Part shown: positions 7,904-16,437 of the stretch, one piece after another
How the letters are laid out: each line of letters opens with the position of its first letter
Position numbering within the stretch: position 1 is the first letter of the stretch
Source of the DNA: a virus
Reading direction: 5' to 3' (one strand)
Length of the DNA: 42,150 nucleotides
Virus record (IMG/VR): IMGVR_UViG_3300025853_000194
Location: 1-42,150 of that record
Position numbers and translations under genes: made by a program
Notes under the pieces: generated by a model
Database searches by the model: none
Seen by the model: the letters and a program-made list of their open reading frames with translations, nothing else
Told to the model about the DNA's origin: nothing

Positions 7904-8683
7904 ATGCCTAGAAGAAAGCCAAAACCTGAGAGGGTCGTACAAGAGCAAATAAAAGCTTCTCTAGATTCAATATTAAGTGACGAGAGTTTGGGTATAGAAT
8001 CAGTTAAACCTGATGAACTGCCTCGCTTAAAATCTACGGAAATTATGGATTTTAAGGAAGCTTCATTAACAACTGGGAGCGATGCTAAATCTCTAATGGA
8101 CTCGGTTGTTAAATTTTATCTTGATGAGAATTACATAGAGCAAACCGAGTATATTGAGTATAAGAAGAAGATAGATTCTATGAATCTGGCGTCTATGATG
8201 CTCCAATTAAAAACGGCCCAACACGCCATAACAAAACTTCTCGAAGAAATAGATCTTGGTAATGCTAACCCGCGGATGTTTGAGGTTTTAGCACAACTGC
8301 AATCCCAAATAATGCAGATGCCTAAAGACTATCAGGCTTATCTTAATAAGATGGAAGACGGATATAAGAAAATACAAGACCAGATAGAACAGGATGTTGA
8401 CAGTGGGTCATTACAAATAGAAGTTGGACAGGCTGGAGATAACGTATATAACCCCAAAAAAGTAGAAAGCGGAGGTATAAAAGTTAGAGGTACCAAGGGA
8501 TTGATGGAGGGACTTCGCGATATAATTGGGGCTGAGATTGAGGACGTAACTATAGATGATGATATAGACGAGAATGCCATTGTAAATGCTAAGAAAAAAG
8601 CTGAAATTGACTCGAATAGACATATAGAGATTGATGGTAACGAGGACTCTAATCTGGAGGTTGATGACGATTTATTTAATTAA
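7904..8683 (+). CDS. Terminase small subunit, T4 gp16-like
   Basis: The 259-residue protein is acidic and helical. The central block (about residues 60-150) has long amphipathic helices and the NPRMFEVLAQLQSQIMQMPKDYQ segment, which matches the nPRxxEVLaxLi pattern of T4 gp16 and related small terminases. These form rings that bind DNA and stimulate the large subunit. The C-terminus (180-259) is acidic and probably disordered. T4 gp16 is shorter (about 164 residues), so this one has extensions at both ends. It precedes the large terminase gene by 11 bases, as in T4. The start is ATG 7904 after an A/T-only leader without Shine-Dalgarno. Confidence 0.8.
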   Translation: MPRRKPKPERVVQEQIKASLDSILSDESLGIESVKPDELPRLKSTEIMDFKEASLTTGSDAKSLMDSVVKFYLDENYIEQTEYIEYKKKIDSMNLASMMLQLKTAQHAITKLLEEIDLGNANPRMFEVLAQLQSQIMQMPKDYQAYLNKMEDGYKKIQDQIEQDVDSGSLQIEVGQAGDNVYNPKKVESGGIKVRGTKGLMEGLRDIIGAEIEDVTIDDDIDENAIVNAKKKAEIDSNRHIEIDGNEDSNLEVDDDLFN

Positions 8684-8694
8684 CCCGAATTTTT

Positions 8695-10488
8695 ATGACG
8701 AGCGAAAAGGAAAAAGATTCTAATTACTGGACCACTAAGAGGGTTGAGGATTTGTTGTTTAAAGTGGAGGAGGAGGGGCTTGATTACAAATCCATTGATA
8801 ACCCGTTCCATGATGGAGATCCCGAATTAAAAAGATCCAACCTATTATGGGAATATACCGAGGATGAAATATTAGAAATGCAAAAGTGCGCCATGGATGT
8901 GGTTTACTTTGCTAAATACTGTAGGGTTATGACCGACGATGGTCTTTTTTACGTGAAGCTTAGGGATTATCAGGAGTCTGTTCTCAGGGAATATCAATCG
9001 AATAGATTTAACATTTTTTTAGCGCCCAGACAAGTTGGGAAATCCATAACCTCGGCTATCGTTTTGGTTTGGTATCTTCTATTTAACCACGACAAAAATG
9101 CTATGATACTAGCTAATGTTGGGTCTACTGCGGAGGAATTGATGGATAAAATAAAGGCTATAGTTAAGGGACTTCCCTGGTTTTTAAAACCCGGTATAGT
9201 GGTAAATAATGTGATGTCTATGAAATTTGACAATGGCTGTAGAGCTATTGCCAAGACAACTACGAAAACGTCAGCCATCGGTTTTACTATACATTTCTTG
9301 TATATGGATGAATTTGCTCACATACACCCGAATTTCATCGAGTCATTTTTCAGATCAACATACCCTACCGTATCCTCATCTAAAGTTTCCAGAATAATAA
9401 TTACATCTACCCCTAATGGTATGAATAAATTTTATGAGCTTTACCAGGGAGCAGTTAATGGAGAGAATAGCTTTAATCCAGTTAGAGTAGATTGGTGGCA
9501 GGTCCCTGGTCGAGATGAGACTTGGAAGGAGCAAGAAATAGCAAATTTAGGGTCTGTGGAGCTTTTTAATCAAGAATATGGGAATCAGTTCTTAAGCTCG
9601 TCCACCCTCCTTTTAGGCTCGAACGAGCTCAAAAAAATAAAGAGTAACCAGACAGAGTATGAATGGAGAGAGCTTGACTTTCTTGATGATCTGGGACTTA
9701 GCTATGATAAGTTCAGGTGGCATCCTAAATTTAATCTTGATAACGATGTTCTTAAGAGTAATAGGTTTGTTATTTCTGTCGATCTAGCTGGTGGGGGAAA
9801 GGGTGATTTTACAGTTTTGAATGTATTTAAGGTTATTCCGTTGCCAAAGAAGGTTATAGAATCAATGGATGATTATATGGATGAATCTGATTTCTTCGGA
9901 TTGCTACAGGTGGGTGTTTATCGTGATAATGAAATAGAGGTGGAGGATTTTAAAAAAATATTGGAAGCTTTAATGGTAAAAGCTTTTGATCCTGAGAAAA
10001 TAAGAGTTCTGTTGGAGATTAATTTCAAGGGGGAGCTCTTAATAGATAAGCTATTTAATAATGATGATATATCACCAGAAATAATCCTACACACAAAGCA
10101 CACTGAGTCTGCCAGAACATTAAAACCCGGGATTAAATATAACGAGAAGAATAAGCTAAAGTACTGTGAGCTTCTTAGATCCCTAGTTAGACAAAATAGG
10201 ATTATACTTAATGAGCAAGATTGGACAATTCCCGAGCTATTTTCCTTTGGCCTAAATACAAGAGGAACATATTCTAGCCAATCAGGTCACGATGATGTTG
10301 CTATGACTGTAGTGAACCTTAGTGGAATATTCGATTCCACCTCATTTTATGACCTTGTTGGTGAGATTTATGACGAGCTTGATGACGAGTATCGGGATCT
10401 GATAGATCTCAAGATGGAAGAGGGAAATGGTGATGACTCAGTTACCAAAGAGGGCGGATTTTATACATCGTTTAGCCAACTACTATAA
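8695..10488 (+). CDS. Terminase large subunit (DNA-packaging ATPase/nuclease), T4 gp17-like
   Basis: The protein has 597 residues, the usual gp17 size. The N-terminal ATPase shows Walker A (LAPRQVGKS, about 109-117) and Walker B with catalytic Glu (FLYMDE, 201-206), plus a TSTPNG coupling motif (238-242). The C-terminal RNase H-like nuclease begins with VISVDLAGGGKGDFT (D363, D371) and ends with GHDDVAMTVVNL, the conserved acidic metal site. It cuts concatemeric DNA and pumps it through the portal. The T4 order gp16-gp17-gp18 is preserved. The start is ATG 8695, and the leader (CCCGAATTTTT) has no Shine-Dalgarno. Confidence 0.95.
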   Translation: MTSEKEKDSNYWTTKRVEDLLFKVEEEGLDYKSIDNPFHDGDPELKRSNLLWEYTEDEILEMQKCAMDVVYFAKYCRVMTDDGLFYVKLRDYQESVLREYQSNRFNIFLAPRQVGKSITSAIVLVWYLLFNHDKNAMILANVGSTAEELMDKIKAIVKGLPWFLKPGIVVNNVMSMKFDNGCRAIAKTTTKTSAIGFTIHFLYMDEFAHIHPNFIESFFRSTYPTVSSSKVSRIIITSTPNGMNKFYELYQGAVNGENSFNPVRVDWWQVPGRDETWKEQEIANLGSVELFNQEYGNQFLSSSTLLLGSNELKKIKSNQTEYEWRELDFLDDLGLSYDKFRWHPKFNLDNDVLKSNRFVISVDLAGGGKGDFTVLNVFKVIPLPKKVIESMDDYMDESDFFGLLQVGVYRDNEIEVEDFKKILEALMVKAFDPEKIRVLLEINFKGELLIDKLFNNDDISPEIILHTKHTESARTLKPGIKYNEKNKLKYCELLRSLVRQNRIILNEQDWTIPELFSFGLNTRGTYSSQSGHDDVAMTVVNLSGIFDSTSFYDLVGEIYDELDDEYRDLIDLKMEEGNGDDSVTKEGGFYTSFSQLL

Positions 10489-10504
10489 AAGATCCATTTA
10501 AGCA

Positions 10505-10512
10505 GATATATA
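10505..10512 (+). promoter_or_regulatory. Candidate late promoter (GATATATA), distal copy for tail sheath
   Basis: GATATATAAAAG starts 16 bases after the terminase stop and 88 bases before the sheath ATG. It is followed by the AACCGGG/CCCGGTT hairpin, so a transcript starting here would carry a structured leader. Confidence 0.5.
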
Positions 10513-10520
10513 AAAGTAGA

Positions 10521-10556
10521 AACCGGGTAGCAGCTCCTTTTTAGAGAAGCCCGGTT
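10521..10556 (+). other. Leader hairpin AACCGGG ... CCCGGTT upstream of tail sheath
   Basis: A perfect 7-bp GC-rich stem (10521-10527 with 10550-10556) encloses a 22-base loop, in which CTC/GAG can pair further. It has no trailing T-run, so it is probably not a terminator. It lies between two GATATATA boxes and would be a 5' leader structure or processing site. Confidence 0.5.
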
Positions 10557-10557
10557 A

Positions 10558-10565
10558 GATATATA
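10558..10565 (+). promoter_or_regulatory. Candidate late promoter (GATATATA), proximal copy for tail sheath
   Basis: GATATATACT lies 27 bases before ATG 10593. It is the second box in this gap; two promoters in series would suit the very high demand for sheath protein. Confidence 0.45.
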
Positions 10566-10592
10566 CTAAGCAAAAATATCTCTTGAATAACA

Positions 10593-13500
10593 ATGGCAAA
10601 GAAAATCAAACTTGATTTATCACAATTCAAAGCCTCGGGTGTTTATACGCTGGAGTTTGATGCATCAGAGAATATAATTCTAACTTCCCAAACGATCAGA
10701 TTGGTTGTTGGATTTTCGAATAAAGGCCCTTTTAACGCCCCTGTATACATACCTGATGTCACAACTGCAGTAGCTATCTTTGGTGATATAGATAAGACTT
10801 TAGAATCAAAGGGTTCTTACTTCCATAGATCTATATTTTCTTGTTTATCTACTGGACCCGTATTTGCTCTGAACTTGTTGAAATTGAACAACGACGAAAG
10901 CAGCTCTAATGCTGACAAGGTAAATTACTTCGGATATTCCATAGACACCGAGCAATCTAATGGAGTTCTGACCTCCAGATTATATTCATCCTTCTATAAT
11001 AAGGAGAGATTCTGGTTCGCGGACACAAATTACTTTCTAGCCACTCTTTCTACTGTGGATACTGGTAGGCTATTCAACTTGGTTAACCTTGGAAAGGAAC
11101 CTATGAGTGTGATAGTTAGAAAATCTACCGATGCTAACCCGCCTCTTCAAGGTTTTGATGTTTTTGCTGTTGATTGGTATGGAGCGGATAATGTTCCTAG
11201 TTTCATGAACCCTTACGACTATATCTCAGATTACTTTATTGATGTGATAGCAGTATCTGGTGATTGGACTGATTATGAAACTCTTTCCTTGGATCCGAAA
11301 TGGAGTTCTTATTTCACTAATAATGGCTTTGTTAAGAGTACCATAAATAACTTTCTATCTCAGCCAGACGTTAATATAGTAACACAACAAACCGGGTGTT
11401 TAATACCTGATTTTGTTGACTTAAATGGCAACAATCAATACATACAGACCCTGGTAAACAATAACACTCCCTCTACCGGTTTATTCTGTGCGGTTGATGA
11501 GGAAGGTATGGAGTCACTTTGCACAAATCCATATAAGATAGATCTAGTTGGACACCATTTAATAGATGAATTAACTGCAGACCGTGATATAGCGGATGCT
11601 AGATTGAATTTCCTTAGTTATGATCAGAATCTAATTGCTGATTACCTATACTCTAAAAATTCTAATTTACTCACCGATGACGCCGGATCTTCGGATACGA
11701 TAAAAACAGGTACGCTCTTCTCCTTATTTAATAGTGCAGGTGCAACTGCTGGTATTACAATTGATGGATTTGACACTTATAACTCCTCGTTAACTTATGG
11801 AGGTTTACATTATATACAGACAAACAGTGGCGTTACTGGGGCTTCTCTGACTTCTTCCCAGAAGACAGATCTGGTTAATTTCGCACAACCTTCTGCCACA
11901 AGCGCTCCTTATATCGTCGGTAGAGTTACAGGGGTAACTGGTTTAACTGGATCTGTAATAAACCAATTCTCTGAGAATGATCTCGTTAAGCTTAAGATCT
12001 CTGGTGCAATTCAGAGTGGTGGTGAGGTTCTTCTGACTTTTACACACCCGCTTGATACGGCTTCTTACTCAGCCCAGGGGATCTCGGTTCAGCCTTATAG
12101 CGATATAGTGGGAGCTACCGGAGCGGTTGTTGTTGATTATTATCAGATAGCAGCATCTGATTATCTCGATATAGATAGTGTAAACTCAGTTACTGGTGGC
12201 ACCGCATCAAATGCTCTCAATGGTCAAATCTCCACTCAGTACTATCAGGACTTCCTCTATGATGAGCTTGCTGATGGTGATCAGCTTTGGTTAAATTCTG
12301 ACGGATCAAGTAGAAACTTCATAACTTATCAGAATACCATAGATAGGGATCAGTACAATGTAACTTATGCAAGAGCTTTCAATAATGAAGCTAGACAAAA
12401 TCCAGATCAGTTGGAAGACTATCCAGCATTCGGTAGCGTATATGCTTCTGATAATATAGGTTCCAGCGTATCTGCGAATAGAACTGATATAATTTCTTCC
12501 GTTGGTTCGATTAACGAGTTTGTAAACGTTGTGACTAATATAGATCCAACAAACTTTACAATATCCTCTTCTCCCTCATCCCCAATCTCTGTTGGTGATC
12601 TGCTTGTATCTACTGACTTGGATCTTTGTGAAACAGTAGGTCAGAATAGACAGAACAGACTTACTAGAGTAACAGCGGTTGCACAAACAGCTACATCTGG
12701 AATTGTCCAGGTTACTACAGCTAGACCTGTTTACTACTATGCTGGATCTCCTATACAGGTTCAGAAATTTAAATCAATTCCTCAGTTTACCAGATCCTTC
12801 GATTTTACATATCTGAACGGGTTCACGATGAACAATAGTCACAGACCGAATGGAACGGATGCGAGAGTCTCTGAACTATTGGATGTTATGTACGATACAA
12901 ACATCGCGGCTACCCTTGCTACTAAAGATGTGATATCGTTCAGATACATCGTTGATACATTCAGCGGTCAGATTTTACCAAATTCTAAGTATCAGCTAAG
13001 TAAACTTGCAATGATGAGACAGAAGGCTTTGGCTTTGATTAATGCCCCTTCGATGGATCAATTTAGAAACTCTACTGATCCTAGGTTTACTGATGCTCCA
13101 ACTTCAGCTAATCCTTACCCTCCGCTGAAATCTCAATATATCTCAGAGGGAGGAAATCTTTCTCTTAACCCTTCTTACACATTCAGTCTTCCGACTGAAG
13201 ATCAGGGTGCTAAATTTGCTGCCTATTTTACACCATACTTAACAGTAAGAGAAAATAACAAGAACATCAACGTTCCTCCGGCAGCATATATTTCTAATAA
13301 CTTTGTGAGAAAATTCGCCAACGGTGAACCTTACAATATTATAGCAGGACAGAAAAGGGGGGTTATATCAGGCAATAACCTTGTTGGGCTAGAATATGAC
13401 TTTACCGATGAGGATAGAGGATGGCTAGAACCTGTAGGCCTTAACCCTCTGATCAAGAAAAGAGGTATTGGTGTAGTTATATTCGGTAACCAAACTGCTT

Positions 13501-13859
13501 ACCAAACAGTAAATTCTGCATTCAACCTTATACATGTTAGAGATCTATTGATCAGTCTCGAAAATGATGTTGAGGAAATTCTAGCTAACTACTTGTTCGA
13601 TTTCAACGAAGATTCAATTAGACTCGAGATAAAAACCCTGGTTGATAACTATCTAGATGGAGTTAGAGCAGGAGGTGGAATTTATGCTTATCAGGTGATA
13701 ATGGATTCATCTAATAATACCCCCGCTATTATAGATCAGAACATGGGAATTATCGACGTGATAATAGAACCTGCCAGAGGAATCCAGAAGTTCATAAACA
13801 GAATAACTGTAACTAGAACTGGTGGTATCTCAGCAGGTGGATTCATACAATTTGTTTAA
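10593..13859 (+). CDS. Tail sheath protein, T4 gp18-like (large variant)
   Basis: The protein has 1088 residues, well above the 659 of T4 gp18. The N-terminus (SQTIRLVVGFSNKGPFNAPVYI, about residues 32-53) and C-terminal domain (about 880-1088: GWLEPVGLNPLIKKRGIGVVIFGN, LENDVEEILANYLFDFN, MGIIDVIIEPARGIQKF) are the conserved sheath core that contracts around the tube. The middle (about 380-760), rich in Ser, Thr, Gly and Asp, is an enlarged surface-insertion region. It follows terminase and precedes two tube genes, as in T4. Two promoter-like boxes and a leader hairpin precede ATG 10593. Confidence 0.93.
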   Translation: MAKKIKLDLSQFKASGVYTLEFDASENIILTSQTIRLVVGFSNKGPFNAPVYIPDVTTAVAIFGDIDKTLESKGSYFHRSIFSCLSTGPVFALNLLKLNNDESSSNADKVNYFGYSIDTEQSNGVLTSRLYSSFYNKERFWFADTNYFLATLSTVDTGRLFNLVNLGKEPMSVIVRKSTDANPPLQGFDVFAVDWYGADNVPSFMNPYDYISDYFIDVIAVSGDWTDYETLSLDPKWSSYFTNNGFVKSTINNFLSQPDVNIVTQQTGCLIPDFVDLNGNNQYIQTLVNNNTPSTGLFCAVDEEGMESLCTNPYKIDLVGHHLIDELTADRDIADARLNFLSYDQNLIADYLYSKNSNLLTDDAGSSDTIKTGTLFSLFNSAGATAGITIDGFDTYNSSLTYGGLHYIQTNSGVTGASLTSSQKTDLVNFAQPSATSAPYIVGRVTGVTGLTGSVINQFSENDLVKLKISGAIQSGGEVLLTFTHPLDTASYSAQGISVQPYSDIVGATGAVVVDYYQIAASDYLDIDSVNSVTGGTASNALNGQISTQYYQDFLYDELADGDQLWLNSDGSSRNFITYQNTIDRDQYNVTYARAFNNEARQNPDQLEDYPAFGSVYASDNIGSSVSANRTDIISSVGSINEFVNVVTNIDPTNFTISSSPSSPISVGDLLVSTDLDLCETVGQNRQNRLTRVTAVAQTATSGIVQVTTARPVYYYAGSPIQVQKFKSIPQFTRSFDFTYLNGFTMNNSHRPNGTDARVSELLDVMYDTNIAATLATKDVISFRYIVDTFSGQILPNSKYQLSKLAMMRQKALALINAPSMDQFRNSTDPRFTDAPTSANPYPPLKSQYISEGGNLSLNPSYTFSLPTEDQGAKFAAYFTPYLTVRENNKNINVPPAAYISNNFVRKFANGEPYNIIAGQKRGVISGNNLVGLEYDFTDEDRGWLEPVGLNPLIKKRGIGVVIFGNQTAYQTVNSAFNLIHVRDLLISLENDVEEILANYLFDFNEDSIRLEIKTLVDNYLDGVRAGGGIYAYQVIMDSSNNTPAIIDQNMGIIDVIIEPARGIQKFINRITVTRTGGISAGGFIQFV

Positions 13860-13880
13860 GTAATTTGAGCTTCAGTAGGA

Positions 13881-13896
13881 ATCTAGATAAATATAA
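13881..13896 (+). promoter_or_regulatory. Weak late-promoter-like box before tail tube
   Basis: AGATAAATATAAAAAA lies just upstream of ATG 13913 in the 53-base gap after the sheath gene. It is A/T-only and closer to T4 TATAAATA than to GATATATA. Similarity alone supports it. Confidence 0.3.
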
Positions 13897-13912
13897 AAAA
13901 GAAACTAACTAA

Positions 13913-14467
13913 ATGGCTGGTTTATCACATTATCAAAATTCATTAAATGCAGTGAATAAGTTTGAACCTGTATTCCTCAATCAGTTTGAGGTAACCGTGG
14001 TTCCTCCTTCTGCTGTAGCTGGTGGTCCTGTTTTATTGGAGCATGTTGTCTCTGTTGCAGGACTGGACGTTGATAAAAATCCTGGCTTCGTTTCTCAAAA
14101 GTATAAGTTTGCTAAAAGGAACTATGCGGGAGGTAAACCTGATACAACTACATTGGATCTTGGGGTAAAATTCACAGTAAACCTTGATGAGGCAAACTCG
14201 ATGTATGTATTTAAAACCTTAAGACAATGGACGGATCTGATCTATAATCCAATCACGGGTGCTCAGGGTATAAAAGCGGACTACACTGGAACTATAGTTA
14301 TATCTGTGTTCAACAAGAATGGCGATGTTTTTAGAAGAATTACATGTAAGGATTGTTTCCCTTTAAAAGCTATAGACCCCATGGAGCTCGAGTACATCAA
14401 CGGTACTAACCTCTATGAAATAAATATGACTTGGGCAGTTGATTACTGGCAGGATCTATTCCTATAA
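13913..14467 (+). CDS. Tail tube protein A, T4 gp19-like
   Basis: The 184-residue protein has the gp19 layout: MAGLSHYQNSLN start, FEPVFLNQFEV strand, a YKFAKRNYAGGKPD loop, LRQWTDLIYNPITGAQG, a GTIVISVFNKNGDVFRRI hairpin, and the ITWAVDYWQDLFL-type C-terminal strand. Subunits stack as hexamers to form the DNA conduit inside the sheath. The gene follows the sheath directly and is followed after 16 bases by a paralog of nearly the same length. Confidence 0.9.
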   Translation: MAGLSHYQNSLNAVNKFEPVFLNQFEVTVVPPSAVAGGPVLLEHVVSVAGLDVDKNPGFVSQKYKFAKRNYAGGKPDTTTLDLGVKFTVNLDEANSMYVFKTLRQWTDLIYNPITGAQGIKADYTGTIVISVFNKNGDVFRRITCKDCFPLKAIDPMELEYINGTNLYEINMTWAVDYWQDLFL

Positions 14468-14483
14468 AAAAACAGAAGCATAA

Positions 14484-15062
14484 ATGGCAGGTTTACCACA
14501 TTTTAATAATTCAAAAGCAGCTAGAAATAACTACGAACCAGTATTTCTAAACCAGTTTGAGGTCTTAATCACGCCCCCTTCTGCGATAACTGCTGCGAAC
14601 ACTACTTTTAACGGGGAGAGCATTTTAACACAACAAGTTAAAAATATAAGTGCGCTCCAGGTGGATATCCAACCCAGTGCTCCTGTAACACAGTACTATA
14701 AGTTTGCTGAAAGGAGATATGCTGGCGGTGAGCCATCAACTTCTGATGTACAGTTTACTGCATCTTTTGAGGTAAATCTCAGCGATAGTAACTCTATGAC
14801 GCTCTATAAGATACTGAGACAATGGTCTGATCTTATCTACAACCCATTAACTGGTGCCATGGGGCTTAAAAGGGATTATGTGGGCACAATGGTGGTATCC
14901 ATTTTCAATAAGCAGGGTGATGTCTTTAGAAGAATTACCTTAAATAATTGCTTCCCTGTAGAACCTATAAACCCAATGAATCTAAGTTATGACACTGGTG
15001 ATGCAATCTACACCATTGATACCACTTGGAAGTCTGATTACTGGAAGGACCTCTTCCTATAA
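14484..15062 (+). CDS. Tail tube protein B, tandem gp19 paralog
   Basis: The 192-residue protein matches the preceding tube protein along its whole length: MAGLPHFNNSK start, YEPVFLNQFEV, YKFAERRYAGGEP, LRQWSDLIYNPLTGAMG, FNKQGDVFRRIT, and TTWKSDYWKDLFL. An extra ~8-residue insertion near residue 35-45 (ANTTFNGESILTQQ) lengthens the first loop. It may be a second major tube component or a specialised tube-end or baseplate-proximal ring, as gp19-fold proteins gp48 and gp54 are in T4. High conservation of the inter-subunit strands argues that both copies are functional. Confidence 0.88.
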   Translation: MAGLPHFNNSKAARNNYEPVFLNQFEVLITPPSAITAANTTFNGESILTQQVKNISALQVDIQPSAPVTQYYKFAERRYAGGEPSTSDVQFTASFEVNLSDSNSMTLYKILRQWSDLIYNPLTGAMGLKRDYVGTMVVSIFNKQGDVFRRITLNNCFPVEPINPMNLSYDTGDAIYTIDTTWKSDYWKDLFL

Positions 15063-15100
15063 ACCGGAACTCATTTCTCCTACCATTCTATAATAGCTAA

Positions 15101-15126
15101 ATCCGAATTTCTACAATATTTCGGAT
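15101..15126 (+). other. Intergenic hairpin ATCCGAA/TTCGGAT
   Basis: A perfect 7-bp stem (15101-15107 with 15120-15126) has a 12-base A/T loop. No T-run follows, but a TTATATAAAATA box follows within 5-10 bases. It may mark the 3' end of the tube mRNA or a processing site before the baseplate gene. Confidence 0.45.
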
Positions 15127-15131
15127 GTGTG

Positions 15132-15142
15132 TTATATAAAAT
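15132..15142 (+). promoter_or_regulatory. Late-promoter-like box (TATATAAAATA) before gp26-like gene
   Basis: TTATATAAAATA lies about 12-20 bases upstream of ATG 15155 and is followed by AAAAAAAGGAG, one of the few Shine-Dalgarno-like sequences in the window (GGAG close to the ATG). Confidence 0.4.
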
Positions 15143-15154
15143 AAAAAAAGGAGA

Positions 15155-16225
15155 ATGAAAGATTCTTTATCACCCGAAGATATCCTAAGGCAGAAAGAGA
15201 TAAAAGGAGGGGTTAAATACGACAATCCCACCGATGCTCCGGTAACTGATGTTGAGGATTTAGGAGATGTGAGTAATGTTTACCAGAGGGATAGCGAAAA
15301 ATTAGACACCAATAATATCCCACCTAATCTAGGAAACGCTAATCCAACCCCGATAGAACCTGCAGTTGGTGTCAATGTAAATTCAATGGAGCTTGGATGG
15401 AAAAATCTCCCAGTTTCTATGCTTCCTTCTGGTGGTATGTTTTATCCCGAGGGTGCTAAGATAGCGATTAGGCCCGCAGAGGTGAGAGAGATTAGACTTT
15501 TTTCCACTATAGACGAGGGAGATATGGTTGATTTGGATACAAAACTCAACTTCATTCTGGAATCTTGCTCTCGAGTTAAATTTAATCAAGCCGGGACGGT
15601 AAGCTATCTGGACCTAAAGAAGGAAGATAGATTTTTTATAATTATGGCTATCCGGGATCTGACATTCGTAAAAGGTGAAAATCGGATCATAATAAAGCCT
15701 AGAAAAAAATGCACTACCAAAGGGTGTGAGGGAATAGAGGCTATAGAATTAAGAACTGGAGTCCTTAACAGCTATGAGCTGGATCCAAGACTAATGGAAT
15801 ATTATTCATCCACGGATAGAGCATTTGTATTTAATATAAGGAGATTAAATAAGAGGATAAGGATGACGATCCCGTCGATTGGTATTTCTAATATCATATC
15901 TGATTGGGTTACCAGAATGGTAAAATCTGGCAGAGATGTGGACGAGAGTTTTATCAAAATAGCTCCTTTTTATTTTGATGACTGGAGATCATTAAACGAT
16001 AATGTCATAAATGAAACCATGATAGAATCCAACAATTGGAGCAAGGAGGAGTTTTCGATGTATTTCCAGCTAGCAGATATGATTAAGGTTGGAACCAATC
16101 TTGACGTTAAAATAAAATGTGATAAATGCAGTGATGGGGAGGTCACTGCGCCCATATACTTTCCCGACGGGTTCAGATCTCTTTTCGTTATTTCAGATAT
16201 CTTTGGAGAACTACTTGGATCTTAA
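15155..16225 (+). CDS. Baseplate hub-associated protein, T4 gp26-like family
   Basis: The protein has 356 residues. A disordered acidic N-terminus (1-75) is followed by LPVSMLPSGGMFYPEGAKIAIRPAEVREIRLFSTID (86-120), the signature of the T4 gp26-type baseplate family (T4_baseplate), and a mostly helical C-terminal half. Two Cys pairs, C186/C191 and C322/C325, could bind one metal. T4 gp26 is shorter (208 residues). Relatives of this protein help assemble the baseplate hub. The gene has a GGAG just before ATG 15155 and overlaps the next short frame. Confidence 0.7.
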   Translation: MKDSLSPEDILRQKEIKGGVKYDNPTDAPVTDVEDLGDVSNVYQRDSEKLDTNNIPPNLGNANPTPIEPAVGVNVNSMELGWKNLPVSMLPSGGMFYPEGAKIAIRPAEVREIRLFSTIDEGDMVDLDTKLNFILESCSRVKFNQAGTVSYLDLKKEDRFFIIMAIRDLTFVKGENRIIIKPRKKCTTKGCEGIEAIELRTGVLNSYELDPRLMEYYSSTDRAFVFNIRRLNKRIRMTIPSIGISNIISDWVTRMVKSGRDVDESFIKIAPFYFDDWRSLNDNVINETMIESNNWSKEEFSMYFQLADMIKVGTNLDVKIKCDKCSDGEVTAPIYFPDGFRSLFVISDIFGELLGS

Positions 16226-16394
16226 GTTCCGCCTTTGGAAGGAGCATGGACTTGATCCAGGTTGGATAGAGAGCATACCTTTCTATGAGTATCAGATATG
16301 GATAGAGAAACTCAATCTTCATATAGAGAGGGAAAACAAGAAAGCCATGGAGGAATCTGGTAAGTCCGAGTTATTTAGTTTCTCGAATGGCTAG
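16215..16394 (+). CDS. Small baseplate-assembly companion ORF overlapping gp26-like gene
   Basis: The product has 59 residues from TTG 16215 (LDLKFRLWKEHGLDPGWIESIPFYEYQIWIEKLN...). The DPGWIESIPFYEYQIWIEKLN pattern recalls short partners found next to gp26-like or chaperone genes in other myoviruses. The frame is open further upstream (GTG 16119, ATG 16134), but those residues lie antiphase over the conserved end of the upstream gene. TTG 16215 has GGAGAA six to nine bases upstream and overlaps the previous stop by 11 bases, so translational coupling is the simplest start. Alternatively, a +1 frameshift at the upstream stop (TCT TAA G) would fuse the two, as tail-assembly chaperones often are. 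Confidence 0.55.
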   Translation: MDLKFRLWKEHGLDPGWIESIPFYEYQIWIEKLNLHIERENKKAMEESGKSELFSFSNG

Positions 16395-16408
16395 ATCTCT
16401 GGATTTGT

Positions 16409-16416
16409 GATATATA
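16409..16416 (+). promoter_or_regulatory. Candidate late promoter (GATATATA) before tape-measure-like gene
   Basis: GATATATAGAGG lies 21 bases before the TTG start at 16438, in a 43-base gap. It matches the recurrent box and is probably the start of the next transcription unit. Confidence 0.5.
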
Positions 16417-16437
16417 GAGGAAACATTATCTAACGAA

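Noticed and set aside
16119-16214. GTG 16119 / ATG 16134 as start of the short baseplate ORF
   Set aside because: It would run antiphase through the conserved, Cys-containing end of the upstream gene; TTG 16215 has an SD and minimal overlap.
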